A DNA stretch of 64,000 nucleotides. Source: JAGOUU01 sp964387745 (lineage in GTDB: Bacteria; Pseudomonadota; Gammaproteobacteria; JAGOUU01). This document shows positions 28,500 through 37,096 of this stretch, one piece after another. A model generated the notes under the pieces. It searched no databases and was not told where the DNA came from. It saw only the letters and a list, made by a program, of their open reading frames with translations. The position numbers and the translations under genes are program-made. The DNA lies in the NCBI GenBank assembly GCA_964387745.1, contig CAYLXL010000004.1, positions 4,908 through 68,907 of the forward strand, given 5' to 3'. Numbering within the stretch: position 1 is the first letter of the stretch; every line of letters starts with the position of its first letter.

Positions 28500-28573
28500 G
28501 TCATCCTGAGCGTAGTCGAAGGATCTCAATTAATCTTCAGTTACTGAGATCCCTCGCACAAGCTCGGGATGAC
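28500..28573. repeat. Intact 74-bp long palindromic repeat (family member 1)
   Basis: Long imperfect palindrome: GTCATCCTGAGC at the left edge pairs with GCTCGGGATGAC at the right edge, and GGATCTCA pairs with TGAGATCC nearer the centre. The loop contains CAGTTACTG. In the reverse orientation it matches, almost base for base, the two halves of a repeat split by the group II intron at 45.3-47.3 kb. It lies in the 176-base gap between the TolC-like and RND genes, so it could act as an mRNA hairpin. It is a MITE-like or Rickettsia-palindrome-like intergenic element; mobility is inferred from the dispersed copies. Confidence 0.85.
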
Positions 28574-28605
28574 AGGGGCTGAGATTCCTATACGGTGAAC
28601 ACACG

Positions 28606-30048
28606 TTAATTAAAGAGCTTCATCATAGTTGCTAATTTTAATAGCTTATTTTTAGTATTCAAATATTGTGTTTCTGCATTAAAATAATCGTCTTCAAATT
28701 GCAATACTTGGAATGTTGTTGTACGACCGTTTTTTAGCAAATCTTCTTCATTTTTTAATTTCGCATCTTGAGTTTTAACCATGGTTTCGGCTATTTGTAA
28801 TTGCTTAACGTAAAGCTCGAATTGTTCAACTAATCGCTGCCACTCATTGTTAAGCTCAAAGCTTTTACGAGAGTATTCTAATAGAGCAGCATGACTTTGT
28901 GCCTGATAAGAACTATCAAGCTTATAAATAAGCTTTCTATCCAAAGGAATAGAAAAGTCAACGCCAACCGAATAATTATTATACTTACGACTTGATGCTT
29001 CTGAAGCGCTAGCACCATAATCTTTATTTCTACCAGATGGGAAGTATTGCATTTTTAGATTTAAATCTGCTTTAATGCTTTGCTTTGATATTTCAGCCTG
29101 AGCTTTATTGGCTAGATAGACTTGATATTCTGCTTGTAAGTCTTCACGAATGATTTCGGGTTTTACTGTATGTTTTTTTAATTGAGCAATGTTAACTCTT
29201 TTGAAGCTTACCAGGTTATCTGGTAATTCAGAGCTTGGGATTGTTCTAAAAGCATTGAACAAACGAGCATAAGCTCTTTGTTGATCGATCAAAGTCTCTA
29301 ATTCAAACCGGCGTTGTTCAAGAGAAGATTTAGCCTGTAAATAAGACGAATCATCACCGAGCCCTGATTTACTTCTTTTTTCAGCCCATTCTAATAATTT
29401 AAGAGATCTTTTAACTGAATCTTTTTTAATAGCTATATTTTCTATAATAGTAGCTAAATCCCAATAAGCACTTTCAGCATCAGCTAAGATCTTTTTCTTA
29501 TTAAAATTACTGTTGTGACCTTCAGCTCGCGCTTGAGCATTTTTAGCTTCAATAAGCGCCTTTGTTTCATCACCTAACCAATTACGGAGTAATGGTTGTT
29601 CTATAGCTAAGTTAGGTTTCACCGTCCAATATTTTCTACTAGTAGGTGAAGTAGGTGAACTAGAATAAGTATTTTCTGTGTGGTAACTGTCGTAACTTAA
29701 CTTAACATTAGTACCTGTAGTAAACTTTTTTGCGACACCAAGCTGAATATCTTTTTTAACTGTTTTGCTATTGGGAAAGATGTCGCTTAATGGAGGTTGG
29801 GCGTCTTCAGCATAGTTAGCACTGCTAATTAAATCAGGTGAAAGAATCAAGAATCCTTCTTCAGATCGATTGAAGCCTGATTCTGCTAATAAATCGGATG
29901 CGGTGAATTGGTCATTATGTGTTCGTACTTCTCTCAGATATTCATCTAAAGTTACGCTATAAGTATTTTGTATAAATAAAGTTGCAATAAATATATAACA
30001 GAGATTTGGGAAGTTTTTGTTTTTTTTTGTAAACACGAATGGCCTCAC
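28606..30048 (-). CDS. TolC-like outer-membrane efflux protein
   Basis: 480 residues with a signal peptide-like start (FPNLCYIFIATLFIQNTYS) and the long coiled-coil helices of the OEP family (KKILADAESAYWDLATIIENIAIKKDSVKRSLKLLEWAEKRSKSGLGDDSSYLQAKSSLE and its C-terminal counterpart ending in NAETQYLNTKNKLLKLATMM). It would form a trimeric channel through the outer membrane, partnering the RND permease encoded downstream. The start is GTG at 30048 with no clear ribosome site; a later start within the first residues is possible. Confidence 0.88.
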   Translation of the reverse strand: MRPFVFTKKNKNFPNLCYIFIATLFIQNTYSVTLDEYLREVRTHNDQFTASDLLAESGFNRSEEGFLILSPDLISSANYAEDAQPPLSDIFPNSKTVKKDIQLGVAKKFTTGTNVKLSYDSYHTENTYSSSPTSPTSRKYWTVKPNLAIEQPLLRNWLGDETKALIEAKNAQARAEGHNSNFNKKKILADAESAYWDLATIIENIAIKKDSVKRSLKLLEWAEKRSKSGLGDDSSYLQAKSSLEQRRFELETLIDQQRAYARLFNAFRTIPSSELPDNLVSFKRVNIAQLKKHTVKPEIIREDLQAEYQVYLANKAQAEISKQSIKADLNLKMQYFPSGRNKDYGASASEASSRKYNNYSVGVDFSIPLDRKLIYKLDSSYQAQSHAALLEYSRKSFELNNEWQRLVEQFELYVKQLQIAETMVKTQDAKLKNEEDLLKNGRTTTFQVLQFEDDYFNAETQYLNTKNKLLKLATMMKLFN

Positions 30049-30094
30049 TACAACTAAACTAGTGTAACTATGCTAATTTATAACTTAACATAAT

Positions 30095-30325
30095 TTACAA
30101 CTTTTTGATATCTCTGTAGAAGTTTTCGTGAGAACCCAAAGCGAGTAATATTAAAATATTTTGTTGATATTGATAGGCAAGAAGTGTTTCTTGGTTTACC
30201 ATTTTGAACTTATAGACTTTGATGCCTGCGAGATCACCTTTTTTTTGATGGCCTAATGTAGGGGCATTTATTAAATGTTGTATGGCATTATCTAAATCTG
30301 TTTTTTGATTTTCTTGTATAATCAT
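30095..30325 (-). CDS. RelE/ParE-family toxin of a type II toxin-antitoxin pair
   Basis: 76 residues with the small beta-rich toxin fold: IKVYKFKMVNQETLLAYQYQQNILILLALGSHENFYRDIKK matches the RelE/ParE C-terminal pattern of strands ending in the LALGSHENFYRD motif. Such toxins cut mRNA on ribosomes or block gyrase. The start overlaps the stop of the upstream antitoxin gene by 4 bases. Family assignment is from motif only. Confidence 0.75.
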   Translation of the reverse strand: MIIQENQKTDLDNAIQHLINAPTLGHQKKGDLAGIKVYKFKMVNQETLLAYQYQQNILILLALGSHENFYRDIKKL

Positions 30326-30540
30326 CCGAATTGATACGGGGTTACATCATAATCTTTAAGTTCTTTTTGTCCTAATAATATGTCTTTGATAAAGTTATAG
30401 GATAAGTCTGGATTTTCTTCAGCAATCTTACCAATTTTTGACCAATACTCGATTTGTTTAGGCACAGAACGATTATATATTCTGCCGTATTGTTTAGCAT
30501 TTGCCACTAGTTCTTCTGAAAGTTTAACACTTGTTGCCAT
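30322..30540 (-). CDS. ParD-like antitoxin
   Basis: 72 residues: TSVKLSEELVANAKQYGRIYNRSVPKQIEYWSKIGKIAEENPDL. The ribbon-helix-helix-type opening and the SVPKQIEYWSKIGKIAE stretch match the ParD-like antitoxin family, which pairs with RelE/ParE toxins. It should neutralise the toxin encoded by the overlapping gene and repress the operon. The start at 30540 was chosen because GGGGG lies 5 bases upstream; ATGs at 30543 and 30552 are also in frame. Confidence 0.72.
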   Translation of the reverse strand: MATSVKLSEELVANAKQYGRIYNRSVPKQIEYWSKIGKIAEENPDLSYNFIKDILLGQKELKDYDVTPYQFG

Positions 30541-30650
30541 CATAACCCCCATAGTCTAAAAGATAGCTTAATGACTATATTACAGCCTAAGTTATACTAT
30601 TTGCAACCTAAAACAACTTATAAACATCTCTAGAAGCTTTTAGAAACCTT

Positions 30651-30680
30651 TTGACACCGTCAAAACTTGTTAAAATACAA
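30651..30680 (+). promoter_or_regulatory. Possible sigma-70 promoter upstream of the 883-residue repeat protein
   Basis: A perfect TTGACA at 30651-30656 is followed 14-17 bases later by TTAAAATACA, an AT-rich but imperfect -10. The gene starts 95 bases further on, after GAGAGGGGAATATC. The 30553-30775 gap otherwise shows no structure. Confidence 0.3.
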
Positions 30681-30775
30681 CGGAGTAGCAAAAAATTGAC
30701 CTATATCATATAACCCGCTATAGTGATGTATAGTTTACTAAATAGCTATTATCATCATCGAGAGAGGGGAATATC

Positions 30776-33427
30776 ATGGGGTTAAATCCAGATCAAGAAA
30801 AAGTGGTTCGTGATCTTATTAATCAGGGAGTTGATAAGGCACACAAAGATTTTATTCAGAGTTCTAGGCCTCAACATCATTTACCAGCTTTTATAGACGA
30901 GCAATTAAAAATTATTAAAGATAAAGTATTAGATTTATGTGTAAAGCACTCTGAGTTGAGAGGTGTTGATGACCTTCATTTTAATGATTTTATAGATGAA
31001 GAACTTGGCACGATACAGAGAAGTCTATTATTCAATCAAGTAACAGCTCCTGGTGGTCGTAATTCAGGGGCGAGCTTAGCTTCTCGTCCTGTCGAAAGTG
31101 GAGGAGGTGCTGCGGCAACCCCAGCAGCCGTGTTGGATCCTAGCTCACGTCCAGATCAAAGAGGGGGAGGTGCAGCAGCACTACTAGATGCACCTATCAA
31201 TGAAGCATGGGTAACTGAACAACCGCTAGGGATAGGGTTAGACTGGGAGCAAGGGGGGGTAGTTAAAGAACTATTTGAGGCGCGTTTTGAACAAGAACTT
31301 AGATCTATTCAAGAACGTTTAGAAAATCAAGATTCTGAGCTTTTGGAAAAGCTAAAGAACCGTAAGGCTTTCATAGACGAGACAAAAGAAAAAATTAAAC
31401 AAGATGTTATAAGAGATAGTAAGAGTGAGCCTAAGTTAAGGGACTGTAGATATGATGATATGGCTCATCACATTGATATCGAACTTTCAGTCGTTGACAG
31501 GGATATAAGATTGCAAAAGGCTATAACCTTGCCTGGTGGTAATCCTATTCCACGGGCTGGCTTACCATTTGAGGTAAGAGTAGCAGCAGCACCAGACGCA
31601 CTTATCCAACCGCCAGGGATCGGGTTAAAATCCGATCAAGAGAGTTTAGTTAAAAGTTTTGTATTTGCGCGTTTTCAGAGAGAACGTAAATCTATTCAAG
31701 CGCGCCTAGCAAACCAAGATCCTGAGCTTTTGGAAAAGCTAAAGAACCGTCAGGCTTTCATAGACGAGACAAAAGCAAAGATTAAAGAAGATGTTATAAG
31801 TGATTGTTATAAACACTCTAGGTTAATGCAATGCAGAATTGATATTCTAATTTATTACATAGATATGCAATTTTCACTCTACAAGAGCGATGAATTTATC
31901 TTGCCTGCTGGTAATAGTATTCCAAGAGCCGACTTACACCTTGAGGTAAGAGGGGGAGGTGCAGCACCAGACGCACCTACCCAACCACAAGGAACACCAC
32001 AACCGGCAGGGTTAAACGAGCAACAGCAGCGTAAAATTCGTGAGGTAATGAAAAAATTCATTGATCATGAAAAACGAGTGTTCGCGCAAATGACTAATCC
32101 AAACTCAAAAGCACCTCAACCTGTTAGCCCTGATTTTCTGAAATCGAAAATGGAAGAAATTGAAAAAACACTTATGAGTTCATGGAGACGATTGGATGAA
32201 TTCAAAGATGTTGTTGTTGATGAAAAAGATGTTGAGGAGTTTATAAAGGCTGAGTTTAAGAATCAAATGCGAGAAATTCAACAAGAGATAGCAGCTCAGT
32301 TAGAGATGCATCGTGAACACATTTCTCCAGGTGCTAGCCCAGGTCCAGATCAAAGAGGGGGAGGTGCTGCTGCTGCACCAGTAGCTGCCGTGTTGGATCC
32401 TGCCCCACGTCCGGATCAAAGAGGGGGAGGGGCTGCAGCAGCACCAGCAGCTGCGGCAGGTCCTGAAGAGGAGTTGCGTGAGCCGGATGTGAATCTGAGT
32501 GTTGAGCAGAGGTTCGAACTTAGAGCACTATTTTCAATGGATGCCCCTGAAATTATGGGGACTAGAGAATTCTCACAATTACTACCTGCGGCTTTAGGTG
32601 CTTCACCTCAGGCGGCTTTAGCTTCACAATTACCAGACGCACTTCTAGCTAGGTGCATACTAAATATTGAGTCGCATTTACGATCTTCTGACCGACAATA
32701 TTCAAGAAATGTAGCTGGGATACCAGAAGAGATCAGAGTACACATTGATAGTATCCGAGAATGCTATCGTGAGCTTTTTCCTACAGAACTTCTGAGGCAT
32801 GATTTTGCAGTAAAGAAATTGAATTTAAATAAGAGAAGAGATCCTGGACAGCTTGATGTTACTGATGAAGATGTGCGTAAATATCTTCATTATCTAATTA
32901 AAGTAAAAATAAAGGCTGCTATACAAAATGCAAACGAATTAGGCGTGTCTTTCGAAGAAATTCAAGCAGTATTACCTGCTGCGGCTGCGGCTGAATCATC
33001 AGAAGGCGATGGGGTTGAACAAGAACAAGAACCAGATAGAATTTCTGATGAATATATGTCGAGAATACAAGTTTATGCAGGGGCGCAAAGTTGCCACAAT
33101 GTAACAGCGAGAGGTAGCGTAGAACTTGTTTTTTCAGACGAGACCGCCGCAGCTTCAGGACTTCAAAAATTAAGAGGTTTGACAGGCCGAGATCGTGGTT
33201 TAATCCGTACAGGCATGAGTATAACAATTCCAAGAGAACATGTAGAAACATTAGCGGATAGGATTAGCTGGATTCAAGAAGGAATACTTCGTCGTTTAGA
33301 ACGACCTTTGGGAGAAGATGGGGGGAGAGCTCGGCGAAGAGTACATGTTGTTCGTGATCCGCAAGCATTTTTACAGCTCCTTGAACGGCTTCGCAGGGCA
33401 GACCCTCATCGGCCTAGGCATCGGTGA
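30776..33427 (+). CDS. Large modular repeat protein of unknown function, paralogue 1
   Basis: 883 residues without signal peptide or membrane segment. It is built from four helical units of about 90-130 residues: roughly residues 1-85, 151-280, 281-405 and 410-510. Each unit starts with a GL(N/D/K)xxQ motif, and most are joined by Ala/Gly-rich linkers with the motif PDQRGGGAA (31151, 32345, 32411 in the DNA). Units 2 and 3 are a recent duplication: 387 bp apart, with near-identical DNA around LLEKLKNRxAFIDETK. Residues 560-730 are a further helical region. The C-terminal domain (about 755-845, SRIQVYAG to WIQEG) is shared with the next gene, and the tail is Arg-rich (GRARRRVHVV; HRPRHR). The ribosome site is GAGAGGGGA. 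I recognise no family. A secreted effector or surface-bound scaffold is a guess from context. Confidence 0.8.
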   Translation: MGLNPDQEKVVRDLINQGVDKAHKDFIQSSRPQHHLPAFIDEQLKIIKDKVLDLCVKHSELRGVDDLHFNDFIDEELGTIQRSLLFNQVTAPGGRNSGASLASRPVESGGGAAATPAAVLDPSSRPDQRGGGAAALLDAPINEAWVTEQPLGIGLDWEQGGVVKELFEARFEQELRSIQERLENQDSELLEKLKNRKAFIDETKEKIKQDVIRDSKSEPKLRDCRYDDMAHHIDIELSVVDRDIRLQKAITLPGGNPIPRAGLPFEVRVAAAPDALIQPPGIGLKSDQESLVKSFVFARFQRERKSIQARLANQDPELLEKLKNRQAFIDETKAKIKEDVISDCYKHSRLMQCRIDILIYYIDMQFSLYKSDEFILPAGNSIPRADLHLEVRGGGAAPDAPTQPQGTPQPAGLNEQQQRKIREVMKKFIDHEKRVFAQMTNPNSKAPQPVSPDFLKSKMEEIEKTLMSSWRRLDEFKDVVVDEKDVEEFIKAEFKNQMREIQQEIAAQLEMHREHISPGASPGPDQRGGGAAAAPVAAVLDPAPRPDQRGGGAAAAPAAAAGPEEELREPDVNLSVEQRFELRALFSMDAPEIMGTREFSQLLPAALGASPQAALASQLPDALLARCILNIESHLRSSDRQYSRNVAGIPEEIRVHIDSIRECYRELFPTELLRHDFAVKKLNLNKRRDPGQLDVTDEDVRKYLHYLIKVKIKAAIQNANELGVSFEEIQAVLPAAAAAESSEGDGVEQEQEPDRISDEYMSRIQVYAGAQSCHNVTARGSVELVFSDETAAASGLQKLRGLTGRDRGLIRTGMSITIPREHVETLADRISWIQEGILRRLERPLGEDGGRARRRVHVVRDPQAFLQLLERLRRADPHRPRHR

Positions 33428-33469
33428 TAATTACAACTTAATAGAAATTATTATATAGAGGGCAATATC

Positions 33470-34963
33470 ATGCCATTAACAGATGAGCAAAAGCCTATTG
33501 TTAAAGAAATTATTCGTGCACATTTTGAAGAAGTTCGTCGAGGTCGAGTTAATGTATTTAAAAACGTTGCTTTATTTATAGCCTACGAAATACCAGGTAT
33601 TGAAAAAAAAGTTATGGCGTCAATTGAAGGGCATCCTGCGTTGCAAGATGTTCATTTCAGCTATGAGCTTAGAGTCCACATACACGATGAATTGGTTGCA
33701 TGCTTAATGGAGCAACTATCCATTATTGATCCTCAACTAGGGCCATTGTCACCCACACCTCACAGTATTACTCCCGGAGCGGGTTCACCTCCAGATCAAA
33801 GAGGGGGAGGGGCTGCTGCGGCAGCACCACTTGACACGTCTATTCCTATTCGAATAATTCTAGAACCGCTAGGGATAAATGGACAGCAACAGTTGGTAAT
33901 TGATCATTGTATTAAAGAGCAAATAAAAAATCTAAAACTTCAACCTAGATCTACATCTTTAGAAGAATATGTCGACAAGAAAATAAAAGAAATTGAAATA
34001 CACATTATGAGCCAATGGGAAGGCTGGGATGAATTCAAAGGCTTGAATGTTGATAAAAATCAAGTTGAAAAGTATGTAAAGGGTGAGCTTGATTCACAAT
34101 GGATTAGGAAACAAATTAAAGATAGGCTGGAAGATCTTGACAGACGGCTACAAGGTGCATTGGAATATTTTGTCAGACGACTTCCACAAGGTGTAGATGA
34201 TGGGGCTCAGGTTGGTAGATTATCTTCAGAGCAAAGAGGGGCAGGCGCTGCTGCGACCCCAGCAGCTGATGAGGTGGAACAGCAAGAGGTAAAGATCAGG
34301 CTTTTTGAATTATACGATGGTATTTATAGAATTAAGGCTGCATTTTTTATTAGACAATTCAAAGATCCCTTAAAAGCATCGGAAGTATTAAAGGACCTAG
34401 AGTCTCACGTAAAACGGGTAATAGAAGATATTCAAAAAGAAGTTATGGCACAATGGAAAGAAATATATGGGGCTACCGATCCTGATAAATTATTAGTAAT
34501 TGAAAATTACGTAGCTAAACTAATTATCAAAACTAATCCGCAACAAAAACTTTTAGATCGGGTGAAAAAATTGGAACAGCAACAAGCTATCGTTAATAGA
34601 GCTCAGGTTGGTGGATTATCTTCAGATCAAAGAGGCGGAGGGGCTGCTGCACCTCGAGACGCTGCTGCTGAGCTACCTATAGTTCAAGATTTTGATAAGG
34701 ATATGAAAATAATTCTAGCTTATACAGGTGCAACAAGATGGGAAACGAGCTATGAAATAACGTCGGAAGATGCAGTAAAAATTGTTTTTTCAAAAAGCAG
34801 TGACGTAGTTTCAGGATTGGATAAATTAAAAAGTTTGACAGATAGAGCTGCTCATTTAACCATAACAGACTTGGCTATATCAATACCAACAGAACATATA
34901 CAATCACTAGCGCACATGATTGAATCGGTTCAGCGAGGAGATCGGCCTAGGTATCGTCAATAA
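33470..34963 (+). CDS. Modular repeat protein of unknown function, paralogue 2
   Basis: 497 residues, 42 bases after paralogue 1. It has three helical units of the same type: residues 1-90 (LTDEQKPIVKEII...), about 140-230 (GINGQQQLVIDHCI...) and about 270-365. They are separated by linkers with DQRGGGAAA, SSEQRGAGAA and SSDQRGGGAA (DNA at 33791, 34225 and 34622). The last 85 residues (MKIILAYTGATRWETS ... SIPTEHIQSLAHMIESV) match the C-terminal domain of paralogue 1. Even the last coding bases, around CATCGGCCTAGG/GATCGGCCTAGG, are alike. No signal peptide or membrane segment. The pair likely arose by tandem duplication and is probably cotranscribed. No family recognised. Confidence 0.8.
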   Translation: MPLTDEQKPIVKEIIRAHFEEVRRGRVNVFKNVALFIAYEIPGIEKKVMASIEGHPALQDVHFSYELRVHIHDELVACLMEQLSIIDPQLGPLSPTPHSITPGAGSPPDQRGGGAAAAAPLDTSIPIRIILEPLGINGQQQLVIDHCIKEQIKNLKLQPRSTSLEEYVDKKIKEIEIHIMSQWEGWDEFKGLNVDKNQVEKYVKGELDSQWIRKQIKDRLEDLDRRLQGALEYFVRRLPQGVDDGAQVGRLSSEQRGAGAAATPAADEVEQQEVKIRLFELYDGIYRIKAAFFIRQFKDPLKASEVLKDLESHVKRVIEDIQKEVMAQWKEIYGATDPDKLLVIENYVAKLIIKTNPQQKLLDRVKKLEQQQAIVNRAQVGGLSSDQRGGGAAAPRDAAAELPIVQDFDKDMKIILAYTGATRWETSYEITSEDAVKIVFSKSSDVVSGLDKLKSLTDRAAHLTITDLAISIPTEHIQSLAHMIESVQRGDRPRYRQ

Positions 34964-35129
34964 TCATAACTTATTATTTGCTACCCGCGAATAATAGAAT
35001 GGTTATCTTAACCTTTAAGTTTCGAAATGATTTCTCTAATAGCAGAGTTTAATAAGGCAGGGTTGTTTTATAATTACTAGTATCGTATAGTCGAATAGTG
35101 AATTATTATACTTTAACAAGGAGATGTTT

Positions 35130-35390
35130 ATGAGTGAAGAATTCCCAACTAGGTTTGTCGTCGGATCATTTTTAACACCGTTAGCGTTGCTAACCTTTCC
35201 AATATCTTTACCTATTTTGGCTGGGTACATGGCTCTAAGGCACAATGCTGAGAGGTTCGATAGCCAACCAAGTTATAGTAGAGGTGCTTTTTTTTCACAT
35301 TCATACCAAAATGGATTCGGTGGAGCGGGTCCGCATTTAGGAATGCCGTCCTACGGGTTTATGAGCTCAATGCGATCTAGATTTTATTAA
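35130..35390 (+). CDS. Small hydrophobic-segment protein, function unknown
   Basis: 86 residues: a hydrophobic stretch (VVGSFLTPLALLTFPISLPI, about 10-32) able to span or enter a membrane, then a tail rich in Gly, Ser, Phe, Tyr and Arg (GAFFSHSYQNGFGGAGPHLG... SMRSRFY). An AAGGAG ribosome site at 35118-35123 sits 6 bases before this ATG, which argues against the ATG at 35124 and supports real translation. It follows the two repeat proteins in the same direction. No family recognised. Confidence 0.6.
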   Translation: MSEEFPTRFVVGSFLTPLALLTFPISLPILAGYMALRHNAERFDSQPSYSRGAFFSHSYQNGFGGAGPHLGMPSYGFMSSMRSRFY

Positions 35391-35400
35391 GTAATAGTAC

Positions 35401-35459
35401 AATAAGCCTCTAGCTATAAAGTAAGTACAGTAAGTGTGCAGTAAGTATAGGGGCTTATC
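35401..35459. terminator. Hairpin with short repeats after the small protein gene
   Basis: ATAAGCCTCTA at the left pairs with TATAGGGGCTTAT at the right (one mismatch and one bulged base), around AGTAAGT-type direct repeats in the loop. It follows the 35130-35390 gene by 11 bases. No T-run is present, so termination is uncertain. The rest of the 35391-35607 gap shows nothing. Confidence 0.35.
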
Positions 35460-35613
35460 TTACGATATAAAGTACATTATAATCTGTCTAAATTTTCATG
35501 CGACCCTACGACTAGCTAGTCTAATTTTTGACGTATGCGTCATAAAGTGAGGTTGTTAATTAATTCGTTATTCTGATAATATTGGTAATATTGATATAAC
35601 AAGGGGAATGCCA

Positions 35614-37080
35614 GTGCAGAGTAAGCATATTCATATTTTAGGTATTGCAGGTACATTTATGGCCGGTTTAGCTGCCATAGCTAAACAAATGGGCTATACA
35701 GTAACAGGTACAGATGCCAAGATTTACCCGCCGATGAGTGATATCTTAAGCAACAACCAAATCAATCCTATTGAAGGTTATGATAATCCTGAGAATTATA
35801 AATATTTAGATGAAGCTGATGTTATTATAATAGGCAACGCATTATCTCGTGGTAATGCCTGTGTTGAATATATCCTAGAGCAAAAGAAAAAATTTATCTC
35901 TGGCCCGCAGTGGCTTTACGAGAATATTTTAAGGGATAAATGGGTTTTGGCTGTTTCAGGTACACATGGCAAAACAACAACTTCTAGCATGTTAGCTTGG
36001 GTTTTAGAATATAATAAATGCGACCCAAGTTTTCTTATAGGCGGCATGGCGAGTAATTTTAATGCTTCAGCTAGACTATCTCAGGGTAAGTATTTTGTTA
36101 TTGAAGCAGATGAATATGATACTGCTTTTTATGACAAGCGTCCTAAGTTTTTACATTACTTTCCGAATACTTTAATTCTCAATAATATTGAATATGATCA
36201 TGCAGATATCTATCCTGATTTAAAGTCTATCGAAACGCAGTTTGGTTATCTATTACGTACAGTGCCAAAAACAGGTGGCTGCGTGATTGCGCCTCAAGAG
36301 ATTCAAGATAAATTTATCAATCCTGATGCTACGATTTATAAAACAGGTGTGGGTGCTAAATTAGATTTAAATTTCAAATTTTTCAGCCTGAATGACGCTG
36401 AAAATTTATCTCAAAATAATTTAATGGCCGCTAAATTACATAACTCTGACGGTAGTAGTTTCGACTGCTATTATGAAGGTAAATTACAAGGCACTGTGGA
36501 TTACAGCTTAGTCGGTCAGCACAATGTGAATAACTCTCTAGCTGTCATTTTAGCAGCACATAGTGTAGGCATAGCAATGCCTGATGCTATAAAAGCACTA
36601 AACAGTTTTAAGGGGGTTGCTAGACGTTTAGAAAAAAAAGCCCAATTACCGAATAATATTGTTATTTTTGATGACTTTGCGCATCATCCTACGGCAATCA
36701 AAACAACTCTAAACGGTCTAAAACAAAGATATGCTAATAGAATAGTAAAAGCTGTCGTTGACTTTTCTTCTTACAGCATGAAGTTTAAAGTACATAGCGA
36801 TGAAGATTTTATTAATGCTCTTGAACAAGCAGATGTTGTTTATTTCTATCAAGATTCGGCTATGGGATGGGATTGTGCTGAATTATTAAATAAAATTAAA
36901 GCTAACAATCCAAACAAGTCTGGTTATTTATTCAAAACTAGTGACAGTCTTATTGAGCATTTATCTGAAAACTCTGAAGCAGGAGATGTTATTGTCTTTA
37001 TGACCAAGAGTGCGTTTAATAAAAATATTCAATTATTGATTGATAATTGTTCAAAAAGAATCACCATTGGTGTTGATTAA
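35614..37080 (+). CDS. mpl: UDP-N-acetylmuramate:L-alanyl-gamma-D-glutamyl-meso-diaminopimelate ligase
   Basis: Mur-ligase family, 488 residues from GTG. N-terminal Rossmann region IHILGIAGTFMAGLAAIAKQMGYTVTGTDA is typical of Mpl (GIxGTFMxG, where MurC has GIGGxGM). The ATP loop is VSGTHGKTTTSSMLAW near 115, then IEADEYDTAFYDKRPKFLHYFP and NNIEYDHADIYPD, and the DFAHHPTAI motif of the third domain. Mpl reattaches recycled murein tripeptide to UDP-MurNAc. GTG at 35614 was preferred to the ATG at 35608 because the AAGGGG ribosome site sits just one base before that ATG but 7 from the GTG. It complements AmgK/MurU encoded further along. Confidence 0.92.
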   Translation: MQSKHIHILGIAGTFMAGLAAIAKQMGYTVTGTDAKIYPPMSDILSNNQINPIEGYDNPENYKYLDEADVIIIGNALSRGNACVEYILEQKKKFISGPQWLYENILRDKWVLAVSGTHGKTTTSSMLAWVLEYNKCDPSFLIGGMASNFNASARLSQGKYFVIEADEYDTAFYDKRPKFLHYFPNTLILNNIEYDHADIYPDLKSIETQFGYLLRTVPKTGGCVIAPQEIQDKFINPDATIYKTGVGAKLDLNFKFFSLNDAENLSQNNLMAAKLHNSDGSSFDCYYEGKLQGTVDYSLVGQHNVNNSLAVILAAHSVGIAMPDAIKALNSFKGVARRLEKKAQLPNNIVIFDDFAHHPTAIKTTLNGLKQRYANRIVKAVVDFSSYSMKFKVHSDEDFINALEQADVVYFYQDSAMGWDCAELLNKIKANNPNKSGYLFKTSDSLIEHLSENSEAGDVIVFMTKSAFNKNIQLLIDNCSKRITIGVD

Positions 37081-37096
37081 GTCCTGTAGATATCGG

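Noticed and set aside
32919..33251. 110-residue minus-strand frame inside the 883-residue protein gene
   Set aside because: Lies in the shared C-terminal domain region of the plus-strand gene; the plus-strand reading is conserved between the two paralogues, so the minus one is a shadow.
31098..34640. CRISPR array, suggested by recurrent GATCAAAGAGGGGGAGG blocks
   Set aside because: The blocks are irregularly spaced by hundreds of bases, in frame, and encode the DQRGGG linkers of two proteins.
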